Below, piece after piece: positions 7,477 to 16,394 of a stretch of 64,000 nt of DNA. Made by a program: the position numbers and the translations under genes. Under the pieces are notes generated by a model. That model ran no database searches. It worked only from the letters and a program-made list of their open reading frames with translations, and had not been told where the DNA came from. This DNA is from Thiorhodococcus minor. Its GTDB lineage: Bacteria; Pseudomonadota; Gammaproteobacteria; Chromatiales; Chromatiaceae. Numbering within the stretch: position 1 is the first letter of the stretch; each line of letters begins with the position of its first letter. The stretch covers positions 42,310 through 106,309 of the forward strand of contig NZ_JAAIJQ010000007.1 in the NCBI RefSeq assembly GCF_010820565.1. Reading direction: 5' to 3'.

Positions 7477-9217
7477 CGCCGACGCTTGCCGGTCTCCCCA
7501 GCCAGTGCCCGTTTCACCGCTCGCTATTCAAGGGCTTACCAAGGTCTTTCGCCCGGGCGGGCGGCTGGTGCAAGCGCTCGATGCGGTGACCTTTGACCTG
7601 TCGCCTGGCGTCGTGACCGGCCTCATCGGTCCGGATGGCGCGGGCAAGACGACGCTGATGCGAATCGCGGCCGGTCTCTTGGTGCCAGACGCGGGCAGCG
7701 TCAGTGTGCTTGGACTGGATGCTGTCGTCGAGCCGCTGAGCATTCAGAGTCAGATCGGCTACATGCCGCAGCGCTTCGGTCTCTACGAGGACCTCAGCGT
7801 GCGCGAGAATCTGGACCTCTATGCCGATCTGCAGGGTGTCGCTGCCAGCCTTCGGCAGGAGCGCTATGACCGCTTGATGGAGATGACGGGATTGGGGGCC
7901 TTCATGGGGCGGCTCGCCGGACGACTCTCCGGGGGCATGAAGCAGAAGCTCGGTCTCGCCTGTACGCTGCTCGATCCCCCGCGCTTGCTGCTGCTGGACG
8001 AGCCGACGGTCGGCGTCGACCCGGTCTCGCGTCGCGAGCTCTGGTCGATCGTCTATCGGCTGGTCGAGGAGGAGGGGATGTCGGTCCTGCTCTCGACCGC
8101 CTATCTCGACGAGGCCGAGCGCTGCGTCCAGGTCGTGCTCTTGCACCAGGGGCGTTTGGTCGACCAGGGTCCGCCCCGCCAGTTCAGCGAGCCCATGCGG
8201 GGCAAGACGTTTTGCGTGCGGATCGAGCCGGGCAAGCGGCGCGCCTTGCAGGCCCAGCTGAGTCGGCAGCCGGGCGTGCTGGACGCCGTGCTCCAAGGCG
8301 ACGGCATCCGTGTGGTCCTCGATGCACAGTCCGACGAGCGGCCGCCCGAGGCCGCAATGGCCGACTGGCGGCCGGTGGATCCGCGTTTCGAGGACGGCTT
8401 CGTGGCGCTGCTAGGCTCCGGGCGCCGTCGGGGCGAGCTCCCGCGCCTGCGGGCCAAGTCGGCCTCGAGCGGGGACGCGATCGAGGTGACTGATCTCAGG
8501 CGTCGCTTCGGTGATTTCTTGGCGGTCAAGCGCTCGACCTTCAGCGTGCGCTCCGGCGAGGTCTTTGGCCTGCTGGGCGCGAACGGCGCGGGCAAGACCA
8601 CGACCTTTCGCATGCTCTGCGGGCTCTTGCCGGTCAGTAGCGGGCGCGTGCGCGTGGCGGGCGTGGATCTGCGCCATGCCGCGGCCGAGGCGCGTGGGCG
8701 CATCGGCTATATGTCGCAGAAGTTCTCGCTCTATGCCAACTTGACGGTGCGGCAGAATCTCGATTTCTTCGCGCGGGCCTACGGCTTGCGCGGCCGCGAG
8801 GCCAAGGGGCGCATCCAATGGGCGCTCGACGCCTTCGGGCTTGGCGACTTTGGCGCCACGGAGAGCGGCACCTTGCCGTTGGGCTTCAAGCAGCGCCTGG
8901 CCATGGCCGCCGCGCTCATGCACGAGCCGGACATCCTCTTTCTCGATGAGCCGACCTCAGGGGTCGACCCCCTGGCGCGGCGCGAGCTCTGGGATCGGAT
9001 CAATGTCCTGGCCGAGGGTGGGGTGACCGTGCTGGTGACGACGCATTTTATGGAAGAGGCCGAATACTGCGACCGGCTCGCCATCATGGCGTCCGGCGAG
9101 ATCCTGGCGCTGGGCACGCCGACGGCAATCAAGGCGCGTGCCGCGCGCGAGGGCCAGCCCGAGCCGACGATGGAGCAGGCCTTCATCGACCTCATTCGCC
9201 ACCTGGAGCCGGTCTGA
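7445..9217 (+). CDS. ybhF: Tandem ABC transporter ATP-binding protein (YbhF-like)
   Basis: 590 residues containing two complete ATPase domains. The first has Walker A GPDGAGKTT, signature LSGGMKQKL and Walker B LLLLDEPTVGVDP. The second has Walker A GANGAGKTT, Walker B ILFLDEPTSGVDP, and a diverged signature LPLGFKQRL in place of LSGGQ. Between them is a linker of about 80 residues. Such two-domain ATPases power ABC-2 exporters of the YbhFSR/DrrA type. The ATG at 7445 overlaps the adaptor gene by 32 bases; a GTG near 7505 is an alternative start. The unequal signatures suggest one weak and one strong ATPase site. Confidence 0.9.
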   Translation: MPPLLQALGPSADACRSPQPVPVSPLAIQGLTKVFRPGGRLVQALDAVTFDLSPGVVTGLIGPDGAGKTTLMRIAAGLLVPDAGSVSVLGLDAVVEPLSIQSQIGYMPQRFGLYEDLSVRENLDLYADLQGVAASLRQERYDRLMEMTGLGAFMGRLAGRLSGGMKQKLGLACTLLDPPRLLLLDEPTVGVDPVSRRELWSIVYRLVEEEGMSVLLSTAYLDEAERCVQVVLLHQGRLVDQGPPRQFSEPMRGKTFCVRIEPGKRRALQAQLSRQPGVLDAVLQGDGIRVVLDAQSDERPPEAAMADWRPVDPRFEDGFVALLGSGRRRGELPRLRAKSASSGDAIEVTDLRRRFGDFLAVKRSTFSVRSGEVFGLLGANGAGKTTTFRMLCGLLPVSSGRVRVAGVDLRHAAAEARGRIGYMSQKFSLYANLTVRQNLDFFARAYGLRGREAKGRIQWALDAFGLGDFGATESGTLPLGFKQRLAMAAALMHEPDILFLDEPTSGVDPLARRELWDRINVLAEGGVTVLVTTHFMEEAEYCDRLAIMASGEILALGTPTAIKARAAREGQPEPTMEQAFIDLIRHLEPV

Positions 9218-10341
9218 TGGCCCGGCTCGTTTCGCGTCGTCTGGTCGGTCTGCTGCGCAAGGAGTCGCTGCAGATCCTGCGCGATCCCTCCAGCATCGCC
9301 ATCGCCTTCGTGCTGCCCGTGGTCTTGCTGCTGTTGTTCGGCTACGGGGTTTCGCTCGACTCCAAGCATGTCCCGGTCGGGATCGTCGTCGAGCAGTCCA
9401 GCTCCGAGGCGGGCTCCTTCCTAGGGGCCTTTCAGCAGTCCGTCTATTTCGAGCCGCGCTTCTATGCGACCCGTCAGGCGGGCCGCGAGGCATTGCGCCG
9501 GCACCAGGTGAAGGGATTCCTGGTGCTGCCCGCCGATTTCGCGCAGCGACTCAAGGCCGACCGCAATGCCCCGATCCAGGTGATCGTGAACGGCGTGGAT
9601 GCCAACTCCGCGCGGTTGCTGGAAGGCTATGTCCAAGGCGTCTGGACGAGCTGGCTGGAGCGTGAGCTGCAGGCCCGGCAGATCCAGGTCGCCCGCCCGG
9701 TCGAGCCGGAGACGCGGATCTGGTTCAACGCGGAGCTGGCCAGTCGCAACTATCTGGTACCCGGGCTGCTGGTAGTGAATATGACGCTGGTCGGTGCGCT
9801 CTTGACGGCCTTGGTGTTCGCGCGGGAGTGGGAGCGCGGTACCCTGGAGGCCCTGATGGTGACCCCGGTGACCCTGGGCGAGATCCTGATCGGCAAGCTG
9901 CTGCCCTACTTCGTGCTCGGCATGGGGGGTATGGTGCTTTCGGTGCTCATGGCGCTCTTTCTCTTCGGGGTGCCCATGCGTGGGTCCTTCTGGGTGCTCG
10001 CCGTCTGCTCGACCCTCTTTCTGCTGGCGGCGCTCGGCATGGGGCTGCTCATCTCCATCGTCACGCGCAACCAATTCGTCGCCGGGATGATCGCCATCGT
10101 CGCGACCTTTCTGCCGGCCTTCCTGCTGTCGGGGTTTCTCTTCGATATCGGCAGCATGCCCGTTGTCGTTCAGGTGATCACCCACATCGTTGCGGCGCGC
10201 TACTTCGTCACCATCCTGCAGAGCCTCTTCCTGGCGGGTGACATCTGGAGCCTCGTCCTCCCTAACGCGGTGGCCTTGCTGCTGATGGCGGCCTTCTTCC
10301 TCGGCCTCAGCCGGCTGCTCCTGCGCAAACGCTTGGAGTAG
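9217..10341 (+). CDS. ybhS: ABC-2 type permease, first subunit (YbhS-like)
   Basis: 374 residues of the ABC-2 permease family: one N-terminal membrane helix (about 26-45), a large periplasmic domain (about 50-175), and five or so helices in the C-terminal half. The segment FAREWERGTLEALMVTPVTLGEILIGK is the cytoplasmic coupling region typical of YhhJ/YbhS proteins. Its ATG shares a base with the stop of the ATPase gene (TGATG), so translation is coupled. It pairs with the next permease to form the channel. Substrate unknown; relatives export drugs or cations. Confidence 0.9.
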   Translation: MARLVSRRLVGLLRKESLQILRDPSSIAIAFVLPVVLLLLFGYGVSLDSKHVPVGIVVEQSSSEAGSFLGAFQQSVYFEPRFYATRQAGREALRRHQVKGFLVLPADFAQRLKADRNAPIQVIVNGVDANSARLLEGYVQGVWTSWLERELQARQIQVARPVEPETRIWFNAELASRNYLVPGLLVVNMTLVGALLTALVFAREWERGTLEALMVTPVTLGEILIGKLLPYFVLGMGGMVLSVLMALFLFGVPMRGSFWVLAVCSTLFLLAALGMGLLISIVTRNQFVAGMIAIVATFLPAFLLSGFLFDIGSMPVVVQVITHIVAARYFVTILQSLFLAGDIWSLVLPNAVALLLMAAFFLGLSRLLLRKRLE

Positions 10342-10345
10342 GCGC

Positions 10346-11455
10346 ATGCTTGGACGCATCTTGGCGCTGACGGTGAAAGAGCTTCTCGCGCTGCTGAAGG
10401 ACAAGCGCAGTCGATTCGTCGTCGTCGTTCCCCCCTTCATCCAGCTGCTGGTGTTCGGCTATGCGGCCTCCTTCGACCTCAATCACATCCCATACGCCGT
10501 CTATGATCGCGATGGCGGCTATGCGGCGCGGGAGCTGCTGGCGCATTTCGAGGGTGCGCCCAGCTTCCAGCTGGTGAGCAGCATCCGTCGCCAGGAGGAG
10601 ATCGCGGCGCTGATCGACCGGCGCGACGCGCTCTTGGTAATCCAGATCCCGCCAGGCTTCACCGCAGACCTGGTCTCTGGCCGCACCGCGCCCGCGCAGA
10701 TCCTGATCGATGGTCGCAACTCCAACAGCGCCCAGGTGGTGCAAACCTATGTCTCGCGCATCCTCGCCGGCTTCAATCAGGACTGGGTCGCTCGGCACCA
10801 GCTGCAGGGCATGCCCGTGAGCCTGGTGACGCGCGCCTGGTACAACCCGAACTTGGAGAGCCGCTGGTTCTTCGTGTCCGGGCTGGTCGGCCTGCTGACC
10901 CTGGTCGTCACCATGATGGTGACCGCGCTCTCGGTCGCGCGCGAGCGCGAGCAGGGGACCTTCGATCAGCTCCTGGTGACGCCTTTGAGGCCGTTCGAGA
11001 TTCTTATCGGCAAGGCCATGCCCGGGGTGTTGATCGGCGCGCTGGAGGCCTCCTTGGTCGTCACCTTGGCCGTCTTCTGGTTCGGAGTGCCGCTGACGGG
11101 TGGGCTGGGAGTCCTCTACTGCGGGATCTTCCTGTTCGTGCTCGCGGCCGTCGGCGTGGGCCTGATGATCTCCTCGCTCGCCGCCACACTGCAGCAGGCC
11201 CTGCTCGGCGCCTTCCTCTTCATGGTGCCGGCCGTTATCCTCTCAGGGTTCGCGACACCCATCGACAATATGCCGGCAGCGGTGCAGCTGCTGACCCTGG
11301 TGGATCCCCTCAGGTATTACCTCCTGATCCTGCGCAGCGTCTTTCTCGAAGGCGCCGGCTTCGAGCTGCTGCTTCACCAGATGTGGCCGCTCGGACTGAT
11401 CGCGCTCGCGACCCTCTCCGCGGCGAGCTGGCTGTTCCGGCACCGCATGACCTAG
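10346..11455 (+). CDS. ybhR: ABC-2 type permease, second subunit (YbhR-like)
   Basis: 369 residues, homologous to the preceding permease in layout and motifs: an N-terminal helix, a periplasmic domain with LIDGRNSNSAQVVQTY, and a C-terminal membrane domain containing SVAREREQGTFDQLLVTPL. It begins 4 bases after the previous stop, completing the adaptor-ATPase-permease-permease operon. No outer-membrane TolC-like gene lies nearby, so any outer-membrane partner is encoded elsewhere. Confidence 0.9.
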   Translation: MLGRILALTVKELLALLKDKRSRFVVVVPPFIQLLVFGYAASFDLNHIPYAVYDRDGGYAARELLAHFEGAPSFQLVSSIRRQEEIAALIDRRDALLVIQIPPGFTADLVSGRTAPAQILIDGRNSNSAQVVQTYVSRILAGFNQDWVARHQLQGMPVSLVTRAWYNPNLESRWFFVSGLVGLLTLVVTMMVTALSVAREREQGTFDQLLVTPLRPFEILIGKAMPGVLIGALEASLVVTLAVFWFGVPLTGGLGVLYCGIFLFVLAAVGVGLMISSLAATLQQALLGAFLFMVPAVILSGFATPIDNMPAAVQLLTLVDPLRYYLLILRSVFLEGAGFELLLHQMWPLGLIALATLSAASWLFRHRMT

Positions 11456-11524
11456 GTCTTTGCGTTTGCGGCACGGCGAGGCCCGTGAGATATTTGCCGG
11501 CTTTGGTTTTCTGGGGGGCTTCTC

Positions 11525-12535
11525 CTGCAACAGTGCGTTCCACCAGAGCACGGCGGCCGGCTGCGCGTCGCGGCCGAGCGCTTCGGCATTCCGTTCTCGG
11601 ATTGGCTCGACCTCTCCACCGGAATCAATCCGCAGGCCTGGCCGCCTCCCGCGGTGCCAGGCTCCGCTTGGCACCGCTTGCCGGAGGCGGACGACGGCCT
11701 GGAGCAGGCCGCCGCTCGCTATTACGGCGCCGCGTCGCCCTTGCCGTTGGCGGGCTCTCAGGCCGCGATCCAGGCGCTCCCGCTTCTGCGCTCGCCATGC
11801 CGGGTGGGGGTGCCGGACGTGGGCTATCAGGAGCACGCCTATGCTTGGCGCCGTGCCGGCCATGAGGTCGTGTCCCTGCCTGGGTGCGATCTGGATCGCT
11901 ACCTCGACGCCGGCTCGGGCGCGCTCGATTGCCTCGTCGTCATCAACCCCAACAACCCGACCGGTCGCCGCTTCTCGCAGGAGACCCTGTTGGGCTGGCT
12001 CGAGCACCTCGCGGGCCGGGGCGGCTGGCTGATTCTGGACGAGGCCTTCATGGACCCGACGCCAGGACAAAGCATGCTTGCCCATGCGGGGCGTCCGGGG
12101 CTGATCATCCTGCGCTCGCTCGGAAAGTTCTTCGGCCTGGCTGGAGCGCGCGTCGGCTTTCTCTACGCGGAGGCCGAGGTCAGGGCATCTGTCGGGCGTT
12201 TCCTCGGGCCCTGGACACTGAGCGGCCCCTCGCGCTGGGCGGCTGCCCGCGCCCTGGAGGACCGTCACTGGCAGGTCGAGACGCGCTCTGCGCTGCAGGC
12301 AGCCTCCGCGAGGCTGGCGCGCTTGCTCTCCACCAATGGCCTTGCGGCAAGCGGCGGTACGCCGCTCTTTCAGTGGGTCCAGACCGAAAGGGCTGGGGTC
12401 ATCCATGAGAGGCTCGCGGCACGAGGGATTCTCACGCGCCACTTCCAGGAGCCTCTTAGCCTGAGGTTTGGGCTGCCCGGAGAGGAGTCGGACTGGGAGC
12501 GTCTCGAGGATGCGCTTCGGCTGCTGTCTCTCTGA
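11525..12535 (+). CDS. cobC: Threonine-phosphate decarboxylase / aminotransferase of cobalamin synthesis (non-canonical start)
   Basis: A PLP-dependent class I/II aminotransferase-fold enzyme; CobC (CobD in Salmonella) makes the aminopropanol phosphate arm of cobalamin. Marks: EHGGRLRVAAERFG near the start, DLSTGINP, VINPNNPTGRRFS, LDEAFMD, and the PLP-lysine segment LRSLGKFFGLAGARVGF. The homologous N-terminus (GAG CAC GGC GGC at 11546) lies upstream of the first ordinary start, a GTG at 11654, and no ATG, GTG or TTG occurs in frame before it. I place the start at CTG 11525, which has GGGGGG about 6 bases upstream; a one-base frameshift near 11540 after GTG 11533 is the alternative. The family identification is firm, the start is not. 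Confidence 0.8.
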   Translation: MQQCVPPEHGGRLRVAAERFGIPFSDWLDLSTGINPQAWPPPAVPGSAWHRLPEADDGLEQAAARYYGAASPLPLAGSQAAIQALPLLRSPCRVGVPDVGYQEHAYAWRRAGHEVVSLPGCDLDRYLDAGSGALDCLVVINPNNPTGRRFSQETLLGWLEHLAGRGGWLILDEAFMDPTPGQSMLAHAGRPGLIILRSLGKFFGLAGARVGFLYAEAEVRASVGRFLGPWTLSGPSRWAAARALEDRHWQVETRSALQAASARLARLLSTNGLAASGGTPLFQWVQTERAGVIHERLAARGILTRHFQEPLSLRFGLPGEESDWERLEDALRLLSL

Positions 12536-12644
12536 AGTCGTCGCGTCCGCTCGCGACAGGCTCGGTATCCAAGGCTGGCAGATCTATCCCGACCCGGCCT
12601 CTGTCATCGGCGCCTTGCGTCCTCGCGGCCCCTGATTCTCCGAT

Positions 12645-13541
12645 TTGGACGCACAAGTCATGCTCCCGAACTGGCTCGAAGTTCCGGCAGCCGAACATTT
12701 CAAACTTCACGATGAGCGTAGCCTGGTCGATGACGGCCAGGTCCTGGCTAGGCCCGCCGCTGACTGGGGTGAGTCCTCACGCAAGACGGTGACGGCCTCG
12801 GCTCGGGCGTGCTGGTCGAGTGGCGCGGGCGGCACCGGCCTGCGGCTGGCGATCTTCGTGTCCGACCCGCGTCTCGCCGTCGCGCTCGCTCGGCTTGCCG
12901 CTTCGAAGGTCCAGCCTGCAAACGCCCGATCCCCTGTGGGTGGTGAGCTCCTGCCTTGGCTGTGCCGCCAGGATCTCGAGCTGGAGATCCTGGAGCCCGG
13001 CATGCTCGCCCTGGCAGCCTCTGCCGGGGAGGCGCGTGGCGGCGACCCTGTCGATGTCCCGCGGCATGAAACAGCGGCCCGTCACTGGGTCGACGTTGCC
13101 TTGAGCGTTGGGCGGCATGCGGCCGAGCGTGCGAAGCTCGCCGGTTGCCGGCAGCTCGGCTGCGCGGCCCCCCTGGCCTGGGCGGATCGAGGCGAGGCAG
13201 CGCTGGGGAGGCGGAGGACTGGAGGCGGATTCGGGGGGGCGTCAGGTCAGCCGATGGCGGTGCCGTTTCTGGGCCCTGATGCCAGTCAAAAAGCGTATGA
13301 CTGGCTATGCGCGAGCGAAGACTTCGAGCGTGCTGCGATGGTGGGGGCCATGGTGGCTTGTGCCCAGATGGGGCTCGAGGCGGTCGTCTGTGGCGCTCAG
13401 GCCAGGACGGCAGCGGAAGCCGTAGCAGGGCTCTGCCCAGGGGCTGCCTCTTGGCTCGAGTATGAATTCGTCGACTCCGGCCTTGCGCATGGGGCCAAGC
13501 TGTCGCCGGCCCCGGGTGCCAGGCTGGCCCTGGCCCGCTAA
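12645..13541 (+). CDS. Divergent CobT-like protein lacking catalytic motifs
   Basis: 298 residues from TTG 12645, or 293 from ATG 12660. The second half resembles nicotinate-nucleotide:dimethylbenzimidazole phosphoribosyltransferase in order and spacing: RLAIFVSDPRLAVALARLA (CobT usually has VxVFAGDHGV), LSVGRHAAERAKLAGCRQLGC (CobT: ...GEMGIGNTT), FERAAMVGAMVACAQMGLEAV (CobT: FEIAALAGAxLAAA...), and at the end EFVDSGLAHGAK where CobT has the HxSAExGH catalytic loop. The GDHG, GxGNTT and catalytic Glu motifs are all missing. I infer a decayed or repurposed CobT relative; it follows cobC by 109 bases, which supports a cobalamin link. The first 60 residues match nothing I know. Confidence 0.45.
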   Translation: MDAQVMLPNWLEVPAAEHFKLHDERSLVDDGQVLARPAADWGESSRKTVTASARACWSSGAGGTGLRLAIFVSDPRLAVALARLAASKVQPANARSPVGGELLPWLCRQDLELEILEPGMLALAASAGEARGGDPVDVPRHETAARHWVDVALSVGRHAAERAKLAGCRQLGCAAPLAWADRGEAALGRRRTGGGFGGASGQPMAVPFLGPDASQKAYDWLCASEDFERAAMVGAMVACAQMGLEAVVCGAQARTAAEAVAGLCPGAASWLEYEFVDSGLAHGAKLSPAPGARLALAR

Positions 13542-13855
13542 TCAGCCATGGTCAGGGCTCGGCTGATGTCGCGTGCGCTGATCTCGTGCTTGTCGGCTTG
13601 CCGATCGTGCGGCTTATCCTGTCTCATTTGGTGTCTAAGGACGTTCAGCTCCCAGATCCGCTCGGCGAGCGTGCGACGCAGCTCCGCCTTCTCGAGCTCG
13701 GTGCTCAGCAGCTTGCGTCCCAGCCACTCCAGCCGGATTCCGACCACGTCGAGCTTGGTCCGCGTCGAGGCAATCGACTGCTCGAGCCGCTGGAGCCGGT
13801 GCTCGTTGAGGTTGGCGATCTGACAATTGGCAGGGCAGGGAACTGTATCTGGCAT
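13538..13855 (-). CDS. Small coiled-coil protein of unknown function
   Basis: 105 residues from ATG 13855. The N-terminus MPDTVPCPANCQIANLNEHR has two Cys; residues about 20-80 are charged with heptad-like leucines (LQRLEQSIASTRTKLDVVGI, LEKAELRRTLAERIWELNVL) and should form a coiled coil. There is no signal or membrane segment. It ends tail-to-tail with the CobT-like gene, with 4 bases overlapping. Family unknown to me. The composition resembles the other small coiled-coil protein at 17239-17529, but I see no clear sequence match. Confidence 0.55.
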   Translation of the reverse strand: MPDTVPCPANCQIANLNEHRLQRLEQSIASTRTKLDVVGIRLEWLGRKLLSTELEKAELRRTLAERIWELNVLRHQMRQDKPHDRQADKHEISARDISRALTMAD

Positions 13856-14156
13856 CTCAACTCCTTCCGACTTAAGGCGTGCTGCTTTTCCACATCCTAT
13901 CCCCTGGCGGCGTCTTGAATATCCGGAAGAACACCTATCCGTGTATCTCTTTCCGCGGACGCTACGCCAGGACGGCATGAGTCGCTGTGATGCGGGCTGC
14001 GGAGCATGCTCGACAGTCGCGAGCCGGCGCCCCTGCTAGGCCGCAAAAGCCGTCTTCGAGTCGCGAGCGGATCGGGCTCGAATGAGCCGCCAGCCTCCAG
14101 TTGGTGGCTGACAGCGCTTCTCGGGATCTAGGGTGCAGGGGGCGATTCGCATCGCC
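13856..14156. other. Intergenic region with no recognised feature
   Basis: About 300 bases between the small coiled-coil gene (whose promoter should lie at its left end) and the 3' end of the SLC13 transporter gene. I see no convincing ORF, RNA or terminator. Confidence 0.4.
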
Positions 14157-16130
14157 TCAAGTCCCGCCGCTGCCGAAGATCAGGTTGAGCATGACGAGGG
14201 CGACGACCAGGAAGAGAACGGTCATGATGCCGCCGGCCTTCATGTAGTCTGGAACGCGGTAGCCGCCTGGTCCCATGATGAGCGCGTTGACTTGGTGCGT
14301 CGGGATGAGGAAGGAGTTCGAGGTGGCGATGGCGACCGTGAGCGCGAAGACGGCGGGATTGGCTCCGGCGCCGATCGCCATGTTGACCGCGAGGGGGACC
14401 AGCAGCACGGTCGCGCCCACGTTCGACATCACCAGCGTGAAGAAGGTCGCCAGGATGGCGAGGGCTGTTTGGATGACCCAGATCGGCACGTCACCCAGCG
14501 CCGCCAACGTCTGGTCGGCGATCCAGGCCGCCGTGCCGCTCTGCTCGACCGCCAGGCCGAGCGGAATCAGAGATGCGAGCAGGAAGACGGTCTTCCAGCT
14601 GACCGCCTCATAGGCCTCTTCCATGGATAGGACGCCGGTCAGCACCATGCCGACCGCGCCGGTCAGCAAGGCGACGGAGAGCCTCAGGTCGGTGAAGAGA
14701 ACCAGGCTGAGGGTGAGAAAGAAGAGCAAGAGGGCGACTGGGACCTTGTGTGGGCGTAGCTCCTCATGCGGATACTCTGTCGTCACCACCACGAAGTTGC
14801 GGTCCTTCTCGATGCGGGCGAGGTCGGCCCAGGTGGTATGGACGACCAGGGCATCGCCCGGCTCGAAAGGCGTGTTGCGGACCCCCCCTGTGCGGTAGGT
14901 GATCTGAGTGCCGCCACGATTGATCGCGAGCAGCGAGAGCCCATAGGTCTTGCGCATCCAGACGTCGCGGGCGGTCTTGCCGATGAGCGCAGAGCCGGGC
15001 GGGATGACGATCTCGGCAACGCCTGCCTTGGTATTCGCCATGGTCTCCGCGAAGAGGTCCAGATCCGGCTTCGGTTGGAGCTTGTTGGCGTCGATCAGGT
15101 CCGGAAAGGCATCCGGCCCCCCAAGCAGGCACAGGGTTGCGCCGGCCTCGATGCCGAGTGTGCGGTCGATGCCGTCGGCGCCGAAGCGCAGACCATCGCC
15201 CTTCTCCACGCCGACGATGCGCACCTTCCACAGGCGCTCTAGCGCGTCGACGCTCTGACCGATGAGCGCGCTCTCTGACGGGACGCGCAGCTCGCGGATC
15301 TCGAAGTCGCTGAGTCCATAGGTGTCGGCGAAGTATTGACTGGTATCGCTGCCTTCGAGCTTGTCGGTGCCGCGCGATGGCAGGACCAATCGGCCCGCGA
15401 TGACGAAGTAGACGATGCCGGCGACGAGGAGAGCGGCGCCGATGGGCGTGACGTCGAAGAGCTGGAAGGTGCGCATCGGCGCGATGCCTTCCGGCAGTGC
15501 TTGATTGGACGTCAGGATCAGATCGTTCAGCAGGATCAGCGGGCTCGAGCCGACCATGGTGATGGTGCCGCCAAGGATGGCGCAGAAGCCCATGGGCATC
15601 AGCAGGCGCGACATGGGCAGGCCGGTGCGCGCCGAGATGCGGCTGACGACCGGGAGGAAGAGGGCTGCGGCGCCGACATTCTGCATGAAGCTGGAGATGA
15701 CGCCCACGGTGCCCGAGAGCAGCGGGATGATGCGTGCCTCCGTTGCACCCCCGATGCGCATGATGAAGGCCGCGACCTTGGACATGATCCCGGTCTTGTC
15801 GAGGCCGGCGCCCACGATCATGACGGCGATGATGGAGATGACCGCGTTACTGGAGAAGCCGTCGAAGAGGTTCTCGACGGGCACCAAGCCTTGCTCGAGT
15901 CCGATCCAGGGGGCGGCCAGGCCGGTCAGGCCGAGCAGGACCATCACGGTCACGGCCGCGACATCGACGCTGACGACCTCGAAGGCGAAGAGAAAGATGG
16001 TCAGCAGCAAGAAGCCGGTGACCCATGCGATCTCCGTGCTCGGGACGACGCCCGCTAGGTAGATCCCAACAATGGCAAAGAAGGCGGCGGCGATGTCCTG
16101 TTGGGACAGGCCTCGGAGTGTTTTGAGCAT
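14157..16130 (-). CDS. SLC13/DASS-family transporter with two RCK_C (TrkA-C) domains
   Basis: 657 residues. Membrane helices occupy the first 230 and the last 220 residues. Between them are two TrkA-C/RCK_C regulatory domains, one around IRELRVPSESALIGQSVDAL and the second around AEIVIPPGSALIGKTARDVW. Conserved transporter stretches include GFSSNAVISIIAVMIVGAGL, GTITMVGSSPLILLNDLIL and TSNSFLIPTHQVNALIMGPG. Members move sulfate, dicarboxylates or related anions with Na+; the central RCK domains suggest ligand gating. Sulfate would suit a sulfur bacterium, but the substrate cannot be decided here. ATG 16130 is chosen, with AGGGGG upstream. The promoter probably lies in the AT-rich stretch near 16250-16280. 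Confidence 0.87.
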   Translation of the reverse strand: MLKTLRGLSQQDIAAAFFAIVGIYLAGVVPSTEIAWVTGFLLLTIFLFAFEVVSVDVAAVTVMVLLGLTGLAAPWIGLEQGLVPVENLFDGFSSNAVISIIAVMIVGAGLDKTGIMSKVAAFIMRIGGATEARIIPLLSGTVGVISSFMQNVGAAALFLPVVSRISARTGLPMSRLLMPMGFCAILGGTITMVGSSPLILLNDLILTSNQALPEGIAPMRTFQLFDVTPIGAALLVAGIVYFVIAGRLVLPSRGTDKLEGSDTSQYFADTYGLSDFEIRELRVPSESALIGQSVDALERLWKVRIVGVEKGDGLRFGADGIDRTLGIEAGATLCLLGGPDAFPDLIDANKLQPKPDLDLFAETMANTKAGVAEIVIPPGSALIGKTARDVWMRKTYGLSLLAINRGGTQITYRTGGVRNTPFEPGDALVVHTTWADLARIEKDRNFVVVTTEYPHEELRPHKVPVALLLFFLTLSLVLFTDLRLSVALLTGAVGMVLTGVLSMEEAYEAVSWKTVFLLASLIPLGLAVEQSGTAAWIADQTLAALGDVPIWVIQTALAILATFFTLVMSNVGATVLLVPLAVNMAIGAGANPAVFALTVAIATSNSFLIPTHQVNALIMGPGGYRVPDYMKAGGIMTVLFLVVALVMLNLIFGSGGT

Positions 16131-16394
16131 GGAACGGGTCCCCCTCTTACGACAGATCTCGTGCGGCTTCTTCTTCGCTGGACGCATGGCAGCGCTTAGA
16201 GCCTTCGGGAGGCCGGGAAGCGCCCTTCGCTTCTGGGCCCGGCAGAGATCATACGTTAATGATTGCTAATATTTCTCGGTTTTTCCTGCCTTCCGATCTC
16301 GCGACGCGATAGGGCGGTGGTGTAGTCTCCGCCACTGGACAGCTTGCCGCGCATCCTCGCGAGATGCGATTCCCAGGACTCCGGAGCCACTCAG

